From contig CM072807.1 in assembly GCA_037013495.1 (NCBI GenBank), positions 4,943,001 to 5,007,000 on the forward strand: a DNA stretch of 64,000 nucleotides, given 5' to 3'. Below, one piece after another: positions 24,907 through 37,826 of the stretch; within the stretch, counting starts at the first letter, position 1; each line of letters opens with the position of its first letter. The DNA comes from Hippophae tibetana. Lineage: Eukaryota > Streptophyta > Magnoliopsida > Rosales > Elaeagnaceae. Made by a program: the position numbers and the translations under genes. The notes beneath the pieces were generated by a model. It worked only from the letters and a program-made list of their open reading frames with translations, was not told where the DNA came from and made no database searches.

Positions 24907-27900
24907 TCATGTATGCTCTTTTTCTGTAGTGCACTTCACATTCTTCTGTCTCTTCCGCTTTTCATGATCAACTAGGCCAGGTCTCCTGGAGTTAATAGAC
25001 TTTCCAAATTTTAAATCTTCTCCATTTATCATGTACCTTCCTACTTCTGGCAAGACGAAATCAGCTGGGTTTCTATTGATTGAGCAATGTGAAGTTCCAG
25101 AACTTTTCTTTCGAGGCCAATAGGTTTTATTAGCATGATGGCACTCCAATCTGTTCTGTGGTAAACTTCCTTTAGTATGGGCTGCCAGGGGAAACCTCGT
25201 AGCACCAAGCTGACTGCTAAAGCCAGTAGCCCTTTCCGAACCTTTGATGTGTTGAAGAGATGAAGTTGATGGAGTAAATGGTTGACTAACAGAGAAAAAG
25301 TCACGGGAGTTCTCAAAAGGTTGAACCCTACCAAAATAATCAGATGAGTGTTTTGCACCATTGCTGGGCTTATAGACACCAGGCTCCAGCACAGATTTTG
25401 AGTATGTATCAGGACAGGTTCTCTGAAGAAATTTGGAGTTTCCACCCATATTTAACGATGAACTTGACTGCATCTTTGCATTCATGAGGCTAAGCAAATG
25501 CATTGCTGGTATGGTTTCATTAGAACATAGATCTAAAGAACCCGTCGAATTTTGATGTTGCTCAATCACATTATGTTTTCCAGTAATTGAGCAATCTGCA
25601 TTTCTTTTGCTGAAAGTTGTAGCTCCAACAGTATTCTGCTTTTCAATGCCAGTAACATTTAGGTTCAAATACTTCAAATTATTATCCTTGTTTACATTCC
25701 CTTTATGCGGTGAACTGGGACCGCAACCAAATATATTACTGTTAGAAGGCTGAACTACTCCTTTTTGAGGAATGATATATGTTATGGGCAACGGAGCTGG
25801 TACCAAAGATGACCAAATCCTAGCTTCCTCTTCACCTGATCTTGAAACATTATGGCATGTGTTACATGCTCCCAACAGCATGTTAGCACGAGGAAACCCA
25901 TGACTTACCATTTCCCTGTTCCATTTGCAATTATGAGCACAGCTACAACTGGATCCAGTAGCAGGAAATAGGACTCCACCTGGAGGCCTTTTATGATACT
26001 CATTGAATGCACTAAACCCTGTAGAAGTTTGAGTCTGACCCAAATAGCTCAAGTTGTTATGGTTTCTTTTGACGTGAGAAGAGTAGTCAAATGCTTTTTG
26101 TGTAGTAGGTACCACATTTTTCCCTGTTGTGGTTATTCCATTTCTGGACTGTGGTTTTTGTTTCTGGTTTTTATCTTCTAGTAATCCATATTCCTTTGGG
26201 TCATATACTTTGCTATACTCTATAGCCTCTTTTGTCATTTCTAACAGCCGTGCATTATCGCCGGCATTGTCTAGACACCTCTCGTACTGATTCTTTGCCA
26301 TGAGTTCAACAATTTCCATAGGTATGTCATCTGAAGCTCCCTTCTCAGATATCTCGTTGGTTACTTGGTCTACATGTTTCCTGTTAACTGCTGAACATTC
26401 CTTGACAGTAGTAGTTTTCTTACTGCTGTTCGCAACATCCTGCAAAACATTTTGTTAAATAACAAAAACAAAATCTGAAGGAAAAAAATGGCTGAAAGGT
26501 ATAAACAATTATAGGTACAGTGGTGCAAACGTGTACTACACGGATTAACAATGGTTGAGGTCAATAGGTAGGTGATTGCTAAGGAACATCCATAAATTAC
26601 CTGGTCTCCAGGTTTCCTGTTAACTGCCCATCGTTCATTGACAATAGTAGTTTTCTTACTACTGTTTGCAACATCCTGCAAAACATTTTGTTAACTAAGA
26701 ACAAAAACAAACCGTCATGGAAAATAATGGCAGAAGCATATATATTAGCAATAATTGGCACATTCGAGCAACCGTGTACTACAGATATTATCAATGATTA
26801 GGCTAATGTATAAGCAGTCAAAAGGGAAAATAAACAAGAGGGAAATTTTGTATGGGTATGTCATCTGAAGCTTCCTGCTGAGCTGAGATACCTTGTTTCT
26901 TACTTGGCCCCCATGTTTTCTGTTATCTGCTGAACATTCCTTGTCAATAATAGTTTTCTTTGTGCTTTTTCCAACATCCTGCAAAAGAACCATATTAGAT
27001 TAGAGTATGTAACTACAAAATCTACCCTTTATGTAGAAGATTTGACGAACAATAAAATGAGACTAACACCAGAACTTGACCACAGGAATGTTGTATTAAA
27101 CCTCATACATTGGATTTACCAAATTTACTATACGTAACTAATATACAATCCACTTTTCACTTGTACACACATCACACATATTTTGCTTCTTCACTTAGAG
27201 AGTGAATAATCTGGTTATGAAAGAAATTGGACACGTAATTGATGCATAACATTACTAGAAAATGGAAAATGATACACATCAAGTAGTCAGCTACAATAAC
27301 CTATGATATGGAGGATCATACCGAGTTGTTATGCATTAGAGAGAAACACTGTTCGTTTACCTGAGAGTAGCAGTTTTGCTTCTCAGTGAGTAAAGGTATA
27401 GTGTATTCAGCTATGTTACTATTCGGATGACCATGTACTTGCTTCACGAATGATGCATTAGGAGGAGATTTAAAAGAAATGCTTGAATTGCCTGTTGGAA
27501 AATATTTTCCAACATCACCAATACCAATTATTTCTGCATTATTCCTTGCTATCTCATCTCCTTTTGAAATGTCATTTTGCCAAGGTAATGAGGTAGATAG
27601 GCTGCAACTCCAAAGAAATTGAGATGGCAGTCCAATGTCAGCTTGTGGTGTCCTACCTTTCTTCTTAAAAGAACTAGATTTCTTCCCTTTTCTTGAAGCA
27701 AGCAACGAACTTTGATTCACTGCTCCACTTGTGGACACATCTTGCTCTAATCTTAAAGAAACATCTCGATCAACACTTTTACTTGAACTTCCAATATTTT
27801 CCATTACCTTTTTCGAAGAATTTTCTTCCCTTGGAACTAAGGAAAAACCTTTATCAACAGCCTTGTTCTTCTTTTTCTTATTCATCCCAATAGTAGCACT

Positions 27901-30150
27901 CTTACCACTAAGCTTGTCACCATTGACCTCTGCATCTGCAATGGCATTTGAAATTTCAGTTTCTCTCTTGGAGCTACTGGTTATTTTACTTAGTCTATTC
28001 AAAAAGCTTGTCTCAGGAGATTTCTCTTCGACATCATGCAGCAACTTTCTCTTCTTGGTCTCATCCGTAGTGCCAATTAAACTCCCTGTAAAATTTTCAG
28101 GGATAGAAGCCTGATCATGCAGAACAGAAACCATTCCAATCCCTGCAGATGTACTATTGACTACACTGGATGAAGTCTCTCCTGTGATAATGTGATCAAG
28201 CTTTACCTCTCCATTACCACATAACAAATCAGAGATCAAACGAACCTTGCGAGTCTTCCTAGAATGTTGAGCATTGTGTTTATCATGCTGATTATCCTGG
28301 CCAAGAGAATTACCAGCTAAGATTTTGGTACTTTCAGATGATACATAGTCACACTCATCTAGTTCCTCAGAGATGGGACCACTTTTATGCTCCTTAAAAG
28401 CATTAACTGCCTCGTTGCCTAAAGTGGCTAAAGCCAATGCCCCGTAAGTTATTTTTAACTTCTTGCTTTCTTCATTCTGAAAACCTTGCTTTTTAGTTTG
28501 ACAAGTTGTGATGGATTTTCTATTAATGCACATTTGGTTTTCAGCCTCAACAAATGTGTCAGTAACTTCGCGATTTCTGCAGTTTAGCTTACAAACTTTG
28601 AAACAACTGTCCCATTCTAGTTTTTCAGTGTCTGCATTAACAGAAAATATGGACATTATGATACTCAATATTCACATGATTTTCCAAAGAGTCTTATCAC
28701 TTCATGTAAGCATGAAAAAGCTACCTGTATCAGATTTATGTTTCCCTGGCATCCTGTTTAAGCTGATTTCTGCAGGAATAATAGTTAGTGCAGGAATTTC
28801 ATGACGTTCATCATCTTTTAAACTGTTCTTATACCCTGGATAAACAAAATAAAAAATTAAAATGATACAAATATGACCAATTATAAGACATAAAATTAAA
28901 TTGTGCTTGACTAGAACTATGCCTTCAAGGGTGAAAGGTTGGACTTTAGCTTTCTCTTCTCTCTTTTCACAAAACAATGAACGCTGCATATTGCAATTTT
29001 CTTCTGTAGAAGCATAAGCATCAATATTTATTCCCTCAGCGACATTTAGCTTTAGAGATTGCTGATGATCTGACTGAAATATATCAGCATCCCCAAGGAG
29101 TGACGTGCTATAGGATTTAGATTCAATAAACGAATTAAATTTTGAACCATAATCATTTACTGCCCCTCTAACTCCAACTTCTTGCACACAATTTTCACAA
29201 CACCACCTTCTAAACTTTGGAACATGAAGAGAGGGTAGAATAGTTTTTTGCTCGTTCGACTTATTATGGTCCTCATCCAAATCAAATGGCCAGCATGTCT
29301 TCCAGTTCTTTTTACGGATCTCTGACACATATCCTCTGTATTAATTACAGTACATAAAGCAAAATGTCAAAAAAACTTAGAAGCCAATTGTTTCCTATAA
29401 ATTTAAAACTTCCAAGGAAGGAGTAGAAGAGTGGAAAGAAGAAACAAAACCCATTAGTGCACACTGATATGTATGTGCAGGCCTATATATATAGCAATAC
29501 ATCTACTTTGTCGGTTAATCTCAGAATGCTTGTGCATATAATTAATTTGTAGTATGTAGTATACATATCTTGCTCTTGATGAAAACTATTATTTTCAAAA
29601 AGCTAGTTAGTATGCTCAAACTCCAAATTTTAGATGCCAATGAACAGGCTGATAAAAACAAGTGGAATCCTCCAACACAAGCGCAGGTGCAAAAGGTTAT
29701 TCCGACCAGTTTGTCACCTTTAATATCTCTATTAAAGAAGAAAAGTACAACACCAATATTGAAATGATATATAGCATGAGACGCTATGCAAGGAAAATAG
29801 CTTAACGTTAGCACACAAATCTAGTAACTAAATTAAATAATGTAGGAAATATTTCACTATTCAATACAATTCATAATCAGTTTCCCAACCCCGACAGTCA
29901 AGAGAAAACAAAGGCAAAATCATATATGTTGAAACTCCTAATTAACAAACTAAAGAGAGTAGTATTTAATAAGTATCAGTACTCCTTACCGTATGGAAAA
30001 ATGCTCGCAGTTTCCCACGTTTCTTTTGTCTTTAACAGGATCAAGATCTATAGATATCGAGTCAATCTTAACAATTGACCCTATAGATTTGGGGGCAATA
30101 ATTGGATTGTTCTCTTGATGACTTTCCATCATTATAATGTCCCTCTCCAT
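24907..30150 (-). CDS. EMF1: EMBRYONIC FLOWER 1-like Polycomb-associated protein
   Basis: EMF1 is a plant-specific Polycomb-associated chromatin protein that represses flowering and seed genes in the nucleus (known in Arabidopsis). Seven coding exons on the minus strand: 29990-30150, about 28923-29335, 28725-28835, 27361-28631, 26904-26978, 26601-26675 and 24907-26439. Phases close to about 1212 residues; Arabidopsis EMF1 is about 1100. Exon 1 has IVKIDSISIDL and CEHFSIRGYVSEIRKKNWK across the junction. Exon 2 continues TCWPF, VPKFRRWCCENC. Exon 4 has RKVRLISDLLCGNGE and several Lys-rich nuclear-type stretches such as KKKKNK. Exon 7 has the hallmark DDIPMEIVELMAKNQYERC and NPADFVLPEVGRYMINGEDL near the C-terminus. 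The start is the first ATG, after an in-frame TAG. Exons 5 and 6 are extra 25-codon copies of the start of exon 7 (see findings). The exon 2 end is ambiguous: a GC donor at 28922, or a GT donor at 28917 used with a later acceptor. Confidence 0.92.
26440..26990 (-). repeat. Tandem copies of an EMF1 exon-intron unit
   Basis: Three copies of tttgcag|gatgtt followed by a SSKKTT-type coding stretch start at 26978, 26675 and 26439. The two inner copies (B and C) are 236 bp apart, and the intron before each also matches (caaaacattttgtta next to the acceptor on the plus strand). In the outermost copy the match to exon 7 continues past its donor as agcttcagatgacatacc, so its downstream intron is former coding sequence. 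Confidence 0.88.
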
Positions 30151-31378
30151 GTAAGATAACGTCTAAGCACGCCATGCCATGCTAGTACTTCAATATACTT
30201 TTATGCTCACACAATATCAAAATTTCAGTACAATTGTTATCATTTACTAATTAAATATGAAAACTAACTAGGATTAAAACAATGAAAAGGGAACACATAA
30301 AAAAAAACTCCGAAGCATGGCACTACATTGAAACCAAAGTCCAAATATAATATTAGGGTTAGTATCAATCATTAAGAAATCTTTAGTGAACTAAACCATC
30401 CACCATGTAAATTATCATAGAAATATATAAGACGACTGAAAGCATCCATAACTAGTGATATAGTACATAAAATAATAACACATCTTCTAATATATATATG
30501 CATATCACAACCAATCCTTAGAATAATCAAAAACCCTAGTTTACATAATTAAGTTTAATGTCGTTAATTAATTTAATGTTTAGAATTAATAATATAGCCA
30601 AACCACTTACACAAGTTGCCGACACAGTAATAAGAATGGAAAAATCGTACGACGTATGTAAAATATTATAGGGTTTCCTTGTCTATAAGACCAACATATC
30701 AGTCAACTACAGTCTACAACACAAAGTAAGATGAATTTCCAAATTTATCCTTCAATTGCGACCAACCCATCGCAGACTTGTCTTTAGGAACTTCAGATCA
30801 GAAGAAAAAGTAAAGCGCAAAGTCGAATCAACAAAATAGGTCCTCATTAGGGTTCGTTCGCTATTGTTATAAACCCATAACTAGTAAACAATTAAATATC
30901 TCATAACAAGCACATGATCATCATAATCAAAAAATACAACTGCAATTTATCATAAAAAGAAGAAGTATAAAAACCCAGAAATAGAAAAGCAAAAGCCAAA
31001 ACTAAAGTAGTTAAAAACAGTAAACTCGGGACAATATCGTAAATAAAGCAGTTCAAGGTGAGCTAAAACATAATTCCAAACAACACCAATCAATCTATAT
31101 TAAAACCGAAAGACAAAGAGAGAAGGGATTTGAGTATATGATGGACCTCAACAAAATCCAGAATCATCCAATATAGCGTCGTATTAGATAACCTCCGATC
31201 TTTAACGGCATGCTTAGAAAATGGTACTGAAGGATAGAGCACTCAACTGCGAAACTTAAAAGCTGACCTCAGAGACCAGATTTGAAGCTGGTTGAGTAGA
31301 ACCACAGTGCGCACATTAGAGAAACCCTAGAGAGAGGTTTTACATTCCATAGAAAGAGAGTGAGAAGGAGTGCGTAGG

Positions 31379-31414
<36 letters not shown>

Positions 31415-31515
31415 AGATTGTTTTTGTCCGGAGATGAGCTTTTGTTGGTAATAAAATCATCCACAACCATGACATGTCATATACAAGAACCTACCATACC
31501 CATTTATAGAGAGAA
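30151..31515 (-). promoter_or_regulatory. Leader and promoter region of EMF1
   Basis: On the minus strand a TATA-like ctctataaatg lies at about 31501-31511. It is followed by a (CT)n leader (31384-31412, seen as GA on the plus strand). A possible donor ctctgag|gtcagc lies near 31268, suggesting a long 5'-UTR intron ending shortly before the ATG at 30150. Supported by consensus and layout only. Confidence 0.4.
31384..31412. repeat. (GA)n microsatellite
   Basis: An uninterrupted GA run of about 14 units within the presumed EMF1 leader. CT-rich leaders are frequent in plant genes. Confidence 0.95.
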
Positions 31516-34500
31516 CATCGAATAACCAAATGGTTGCTGCGCGCGTGGGTATAGTATGCGGTTCTTATCTCATTCTCGATCCATTTGAAAGAAGAATTTT
31601 TTTTTTTTGGAAAACCCCGTTGGAAGAGTAATAATAATAAATAAATAAAAACTACCTGTCACTTTTCGAACATTTTTTTTATTATGATTTAATTTAATTT
31701 TTTTAAAAAATAAAATTAATAATTAAAGTGTATAAAAGTACAATAATTAATTTTTAAAAAATATGATTAATATATTTAATTTATAAAAATAAAATATCAA
31801 AATATAATGTTATTTTAAATAATTTTGTTAAAATAGTAATTTTTTATAATATTAATTAAAAAATATATAAATATGAGGTAAAAATAAGAAAAGAAATATT
31901 TACAAAATTGATGATCATATATAAAGGGGATAATCCAAGAAAATTGCTAAATAACTTTTGTAGTTCATCTAAAATATTGTAATTCATCTACCTAAAATAT
32001 TATCTAATATTATAATTATGATAAAAAAAATATTATCCAAAAAAATAAATTATGTAAAGTTAATTGTGTAGGTAAAAATGTTGGCGGTAAAAGGGCATAG
32101 TGTAGACTGTGCGCGTTCTTACACGCTCTCTTTGGTGGTGTACATTTTATTCGTACTTGTTGTGTCATAGAGGGCGAAAGATACCTATGCACATTACTTG
32201 CCACTGATTCGTTCGTGTAAAACACGCTCTCTTTAGGTTAGAGAGATTGGCTATTGGAAAACCCTAAAAAAATAATTCCTGGTGAGTAATAAGAGCATCT
32301 AACCCTAAAGAAAGGAAAGTTAGGAAAATTCCTGGCTATTATTAAAATGAAAATTTGTATTATCAATTTAAGAGAGAAAATAAGGTATATCATCAAGGTA
32401 ACTAAGAAGTATATATAAATATTATAATTTACTATAAAATTTGTTTTTTATTCATTTCAAGTTATAAATTTAAATTACATTTAGTATCGTTTGATTAAAA
32501 AATAATATATATAAATATTACATAAATTATGAAGAAAAAAATGTTTATTTTTATATAGGATTGTATCGAATAAAATTTTATTATTTTTGCACATGAAGTA
32601 ATTCTACTTAAGTTTTCCTTATAAAAATTTGTCATATGCATGTAAGTTCATACCATTTTGGGTTCTAGGTACCGCAATTAAAACTTATTTGTACCAATTA
32701 AGCCTTTTTTCTCAAATCTATTTTGCTTTAAAAAATTTAAATAAAATTTCTTGATCAATGTATCACCCATGGAGTTTATTGATTGTCACAGTGGTTGGAG
32801 TGATTTGGATAATTGATCTCAATGGAGATCAACTTTATTTTACCATGTTAAGGCTCCAAATCAGTGGCGGATCTAAGATTAGAAATCAGGAGTAACAATA
32901 TAAAACAATATAAAATATTTCTATATTATTTCTTTCTTTCTTTTATGAAAAAAATCCTATATATATCTTATTTAAGTGTAAATACATTGAAATTATTGAA
33001 TTTAAGATGAATTTTAAGTTATAAAACTTATAATTTAAAATTCAATAATACAGTTTTATTTTATACATTAATTTATTTACAGTTATATAAATATTATGCC
33101 TAAAAATATTTTTGATAAAAAATAAGAGTAAACACATGCGCTCCTAATTCATTAACAATGGCTAAAACATTGTTAGTGGTTCTCTCCACCACTTTTTTGA
33201 AATAAAAAAAAGATCACCTCTACCATTTTCATATAATGATAATATTTTAAGGATATCTTTTTTTTTTTTACTCTGTTATGTTCAATTTTTTTTATTTACA
33301 CATACATTCAAGCCATGAACAACCAACCACCAAACCACGGATAAATTATATTATGTCTTAAAAAAATCGGATAGTAAACACTAGCTACTTTTGAAAATGT
33401 GTTAAAATAAGTTTTATTTTTAAACATATATTCAATTTTGAATGTAATTTACTAAATAGTTAAAAGTAAAAAAGTTGTGTACAATAAGGTTAAAAAAGAA
33501 AGGTGCTTAAATCTAGATATTTTTTTGGAAAACAAGAAAAAATGGTTATTTAGAATTTGAAATCACAAAAATAGAACCACTTTTATGAATATCATACATT
33601 TTATTATTAAAAGAAATCTAAATCAACGTTTTATATTTAATTATATATTGTTTAAGTTAAATTACGATCATTTAGATTTATTTAATATTAAATTCTATCA
33701 AATTCGATTCTTTCAATAATAATATTAGTGTGTTGTATTTTTTTTATTATAAATTTTATAAGTATAATTTTTCTAGATTTATTGATATATTCACTCACAA
33801 AAGGATATCAAATATGTTGATATTTTCAATAATTGTTTTTATTTTTTAATATAAATTTTACAACAAAAAAATTTCTTAATATTTATTGGATATTTTATAA
33901 AATTAAAGTTTTAATATTTTTATAAATTTTGATATTTTAAATCTTCTCTTCAAAAAAGTTGGAAATGATTAACTGTAAAATCACACAGCAAAACAACCCC
34001 CCCTCCTCTCCAAATTTTTCTCTTAAATAATGGGGAACACATATCTGTACTTTCAATCACTTTCATGAAATGTTGGTGTCCTTAACTATCGTAATGTAAT
34101 GTTTTCCGAAACAAAATGGAAAAATACCCACACTCTCAATTTACAGTTTTACAGCGTACAAATTTAACCTCATCGAAAAATAAAAATAATAATTTTTTCC
34201 ACAAATTCTTAAATCAGATGAAAAATATAAGTAATTCAAAAATAGTATGATTAATTATGAGTTCATGATAATTAATAAATTTGACACTAATTTTAAGAAA
34301 TTACAAAATATGGAACTGTGTGCTCAGAGTCACAGCCTCACACTTGTTATGGAAGAGGGGGCCCTCTTGGTCCTATATATATTTCGCTTTAATCATGGAA
34401 AGATCCAATATTTCAAATAACCTTTAAAGAAATTATATTGTTATAAATTATAAGGAAGATGAGTACCATTCCCTTAGGACTTAACTAGGTGTCTCATTAC

Positions 34501-34967
34501 CAAAACTGGACCTTGGTCAAAGGTCTCTGTTTGCTCGTTAATTGCTAATTACAAACGTGTATTTTCTCAAACTTAGATGGCATTAATTGAATAAATAAGA
34601 ATCGGAGTTAATAAATAACTATGGTTTGTAATTTATTTAAGTCACACATTTAAATTTGGTTTATTGATTTATCCATCTAAATTTAATTTAAGGTAATGTT
34701 ACCCATGATTAGTTGTATTTCATTAATTTTTCTTCCCAAATCTAATCATATATATATATAAATAATATTTTTATATTTGTTGGTCAAAAATTAAAGAATT
34801 TGAGTTATTAAATATTAAATTTAATTTATTAAAAATTTATCATATTATCAATTAAAAATTATAAATTTAAATAGCCATAAAAGATTGAATAATAATATTT
34901 GAAAAAATACACTAGAATATAATTCTTATAACCATTTAACTTATTTTTAACATTATAATAAGTTAAA
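31516..34967. other. AT-rich intergenic DNA
   Basis: No gene recognised. The open frame at 32016-32225 lies upstream of EMF1 and has no recognisable content. Confidence 0.5.
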
Positions 34968-35300
34968 AATTGGGTAATCAAAATTTTCACTCAAAACGCG
35001 TTTATCAAGAAAAGTGTTACTTAGACTAATAACCAGCTCTATGCTGGTTTCCTTGGTCGATATGGGACTCAATATCCCACCTCATATCGGACAGGGACAC
35101 CGTAAGACCGATTGTTCACACCGAACGAAAACACCGCACAACCAAAGAACCGTGAGGTGAGCGAGAGAAGACTCATCAATTGATCCCAATAACCTACTTT
35201 GATATCAAGTTGAAAAACTGAACAATTAAAGATTTTCCTCAAAACGTGCTTATTAAGAAAAGGGTCACCTAAACTAATAACTAGTTTTATGATGAATTCC
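34968..35300 (-). mobile_element. TRIM-like short LTR element
   Basis: Direct repeats of about 80 bp (about 34968-35050 and 35215-35300) share ctcaaaacg, atcaagaaaag/attaagaaaag and ctaataac(c/t)ag. On the minus strand the repeat at the higher coordinate is followed by ttgatatcaaagtagg (about 35199-35214), a decayed iMet primer site. A purine tract (gaggtggga) lies about 35077-35085 before the other repeat. The total length of about 330 bp and absence of coding sequence fit a terminal-repeat retrotransposon in miniature. Exact ends and target duplication were not resolved. Confidence 0.5.
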
Positions 35301-35378
35301 CGTGAGACTTAACATAATATAAATATAATTGGTGTACTTTTAATTTTAACTAATTAAATTTTTTTTTTAAAACCTACT

Positions 35379-35380
<2 letters not shown>

Positions 35381-35410
<30 letters not shown>
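35381..35410. repeat. (TA)n microsatellite
   Basis: A pure TA run of about 15 units in AT-rich spacer. Confidence 0.95.
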
Positions 35411-35415
<5 letters not shown>

Positions 35416-36095
35416 CTTGATGACAAATAATTACAATTAGTATTGATAAATTATATTAATCTTTAGATGAAATTATTTAAAAGTATAAATATTGATAAAT
35501 ATAAAAAAAAACTTTAATTAATATATGATTTTTAAAATAAAAATAATAATGATTTAGTTAAATTATTTATATTAACAACCGTCAATATATAAGCAAAACA
35601 ATGGGTATGTCATATTCTACCGTATAATTAAAGGTCATAATCATAAACCGTAAAACTGATCAAACTTCAAATATCATCAAATGTTACTATATCGATTTAC
35701 TTATTTATTTTATCAAATAGTAATTTGAGGAATTTAAATACACGTTTTGAAGTTGAGACAATAATTAGTTTTATTCACCTTATTGTAGCGTGAATAAAAA
35801 TATTATTAGTTATTTTTTTAATTTGATATATTAGATTACAAAACTCTCGGTCTCGCTACGTTACAAAATAATAATGCCACAGACTACATGACAGTGCTCC
35901 TTAATTTTAACTGCCCACATAAAACTGCACTTAATTAATTTTGCTAATTAAATTGAGTGACAGCATAAAAAAAATGTTATATATTTAAAATTTAAAATTT
36001 AATTTAAATAATATGATATAATATTATTAATAATATAATTGAATCTAATAAACTATATCAAATAAAAATAAATATTAATTAAAATAACAATATTT

Positions 36096-36272
36096 AACTA
36101 TTTATTAAAGGAGAGAAATATCGGATACCTCAGAAAGATATATTTTCATTTTTTTTATTGGACTAACAAGATATATGTAAATCTCAACTATTTATTAACA
36201 GAGATAAATATCAGATACCCAAGAAAGATATATTTTCATTTTTTTTATTGGACTAACAAGATATATGTAAAT
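36096..36272. repeat. 89-bp tandem duplication
   Basis: aactatttattaa...gatatatgtaaatc occurs twice in a row, from 36096 and 36185, with only a few substitutions. No coding content. Confidence 0.9.
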
Positions 36273-36279
36273 CCTCTTT

Positions 36280-37795
36280 GATTTACTCAAAGAACATTTT
36301 TACACTTATTACAGAACATTTTGGGTGGTATAGGTAGGTCTATATGTTCCTTCGTACGTATGCGTCGCATAGTTAAGCATTATGAAGTGTGGCCCCAAAA
36401 TTTTACTACTCATGTTTGGTTTGACAAAATAAATAAATTTTACTACTAGTCTAAAAGTTCAACGTGTGTAAATATGCCTTTTTTATCTTTTTTATTTTTA
36501 ATTAATTTTTTTGGAATTATAACTCATACACGTTAATTTAATTACTAGACAGGACATAATTAATTATTTTTTCAACTTCGTCGACATGTATTTTGCAACC
36601 AAATGTAAAATTGAAAAAATTATTAAAAAAAATTAACACTTATGAAACTCAAAATAATAAAAATAATACTATAATAATTTTTAACGAGATTTAATTAGAT
36701 GACATTAAACGTTAAACAGATCTAAATGATCGTAGTTCAATTTAAACAACGTCTAATTGTATGACTTTTAAAATAAAATGATATGTAATAATTTTTTTAA
36801 TGATAAAAATATAAGATGTGGATATAAAAAATATTATTTTTATATTTATAAATTTTAATAATACTATTTTTATTATTAAATTTTGTAAGAAAGTTTCTAT
36901 CTTCTTAACCTATTTATCTTCTCAAACAAAGTATCACATAGTCTCAATTACTTCAATTAAAAATAAACATTATCTTCTTGTTTTATATTGTATTTCAAGC
37001 ATATGAAATTGATGTTTTTGTTGGGAGATTGACAAACCTTCACAGCACTATTAAAAAATATTTAGGGTTTATTTTACAGTTTAACTTTAAAATTGTTTTA
37101 AAAATTTATTTTCAAAACATAACTTAAAAACAATTCTCAATAGTTTTTTAAAATAATAAGGTGTTTGAATTTTTTTTTAAAACAATGATTATAATAATTA
37201 TAGCTTGATGAATATTATTAAAAAAAAGAAAAGAAAACTAAAAGTTTAGATGATTATAATAATTATAACTTGGTAAATATTATTAAAAAGCAAAAAGGGA
37301 AAAAATAAATAAAAAACCTAAAAGCTGCAAATTGCAGTAAAAATTTAAATGAAACTATCAAAAAAAAAAAAAGAAGCTAGCTAATGTCATGCATGTTTTT
37401 AATTTTCTCAAAAACAATGAAAATATATTAAAATTATTTTCACTTTTTTTTAAACATATTATTTAAAAAAATAATAGCCAAATACATTATTGTTTTTAAA
37501 ACTAAATTTTTATTTATAATTACAAAAATAATTTTTAAATCATTCGGAAAAATGGGCCGATTTCATATCCAAAAAAATTTAACCTATAAACCATGGATCC
37601 CAACATGACATACCTTCCCAAAAAGCCAAAAAATATGCGAGTCGTGTAATCATTTCCCAAATGCTCATCTCAGGTTCTATTTTATATGATATAGCTAGAA
37701 CTCTCTTTGAAGTACACAAGGAATCATCACCCTAATTCTTTTATATATATGACTTTATTCTGTTGCATACAGCTTGGAATTAGTTAGGTTGTTTA

Positions 37796-37826
<31 letters not shown>

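Noticed and set aside
25041..25445. 134-codon minus-strand frame overlapping EMF1 exon 7
   Set aside because: It is a shifted frame of the EMF1 coding exon, whose own frame carries the family motifs.
37680..37800. Possible small hairpin (cctaattc ... gaattagttagg)
   Set aside because: The stem is too short and the loop AT-rich; no known microRNA sequence was recognised.
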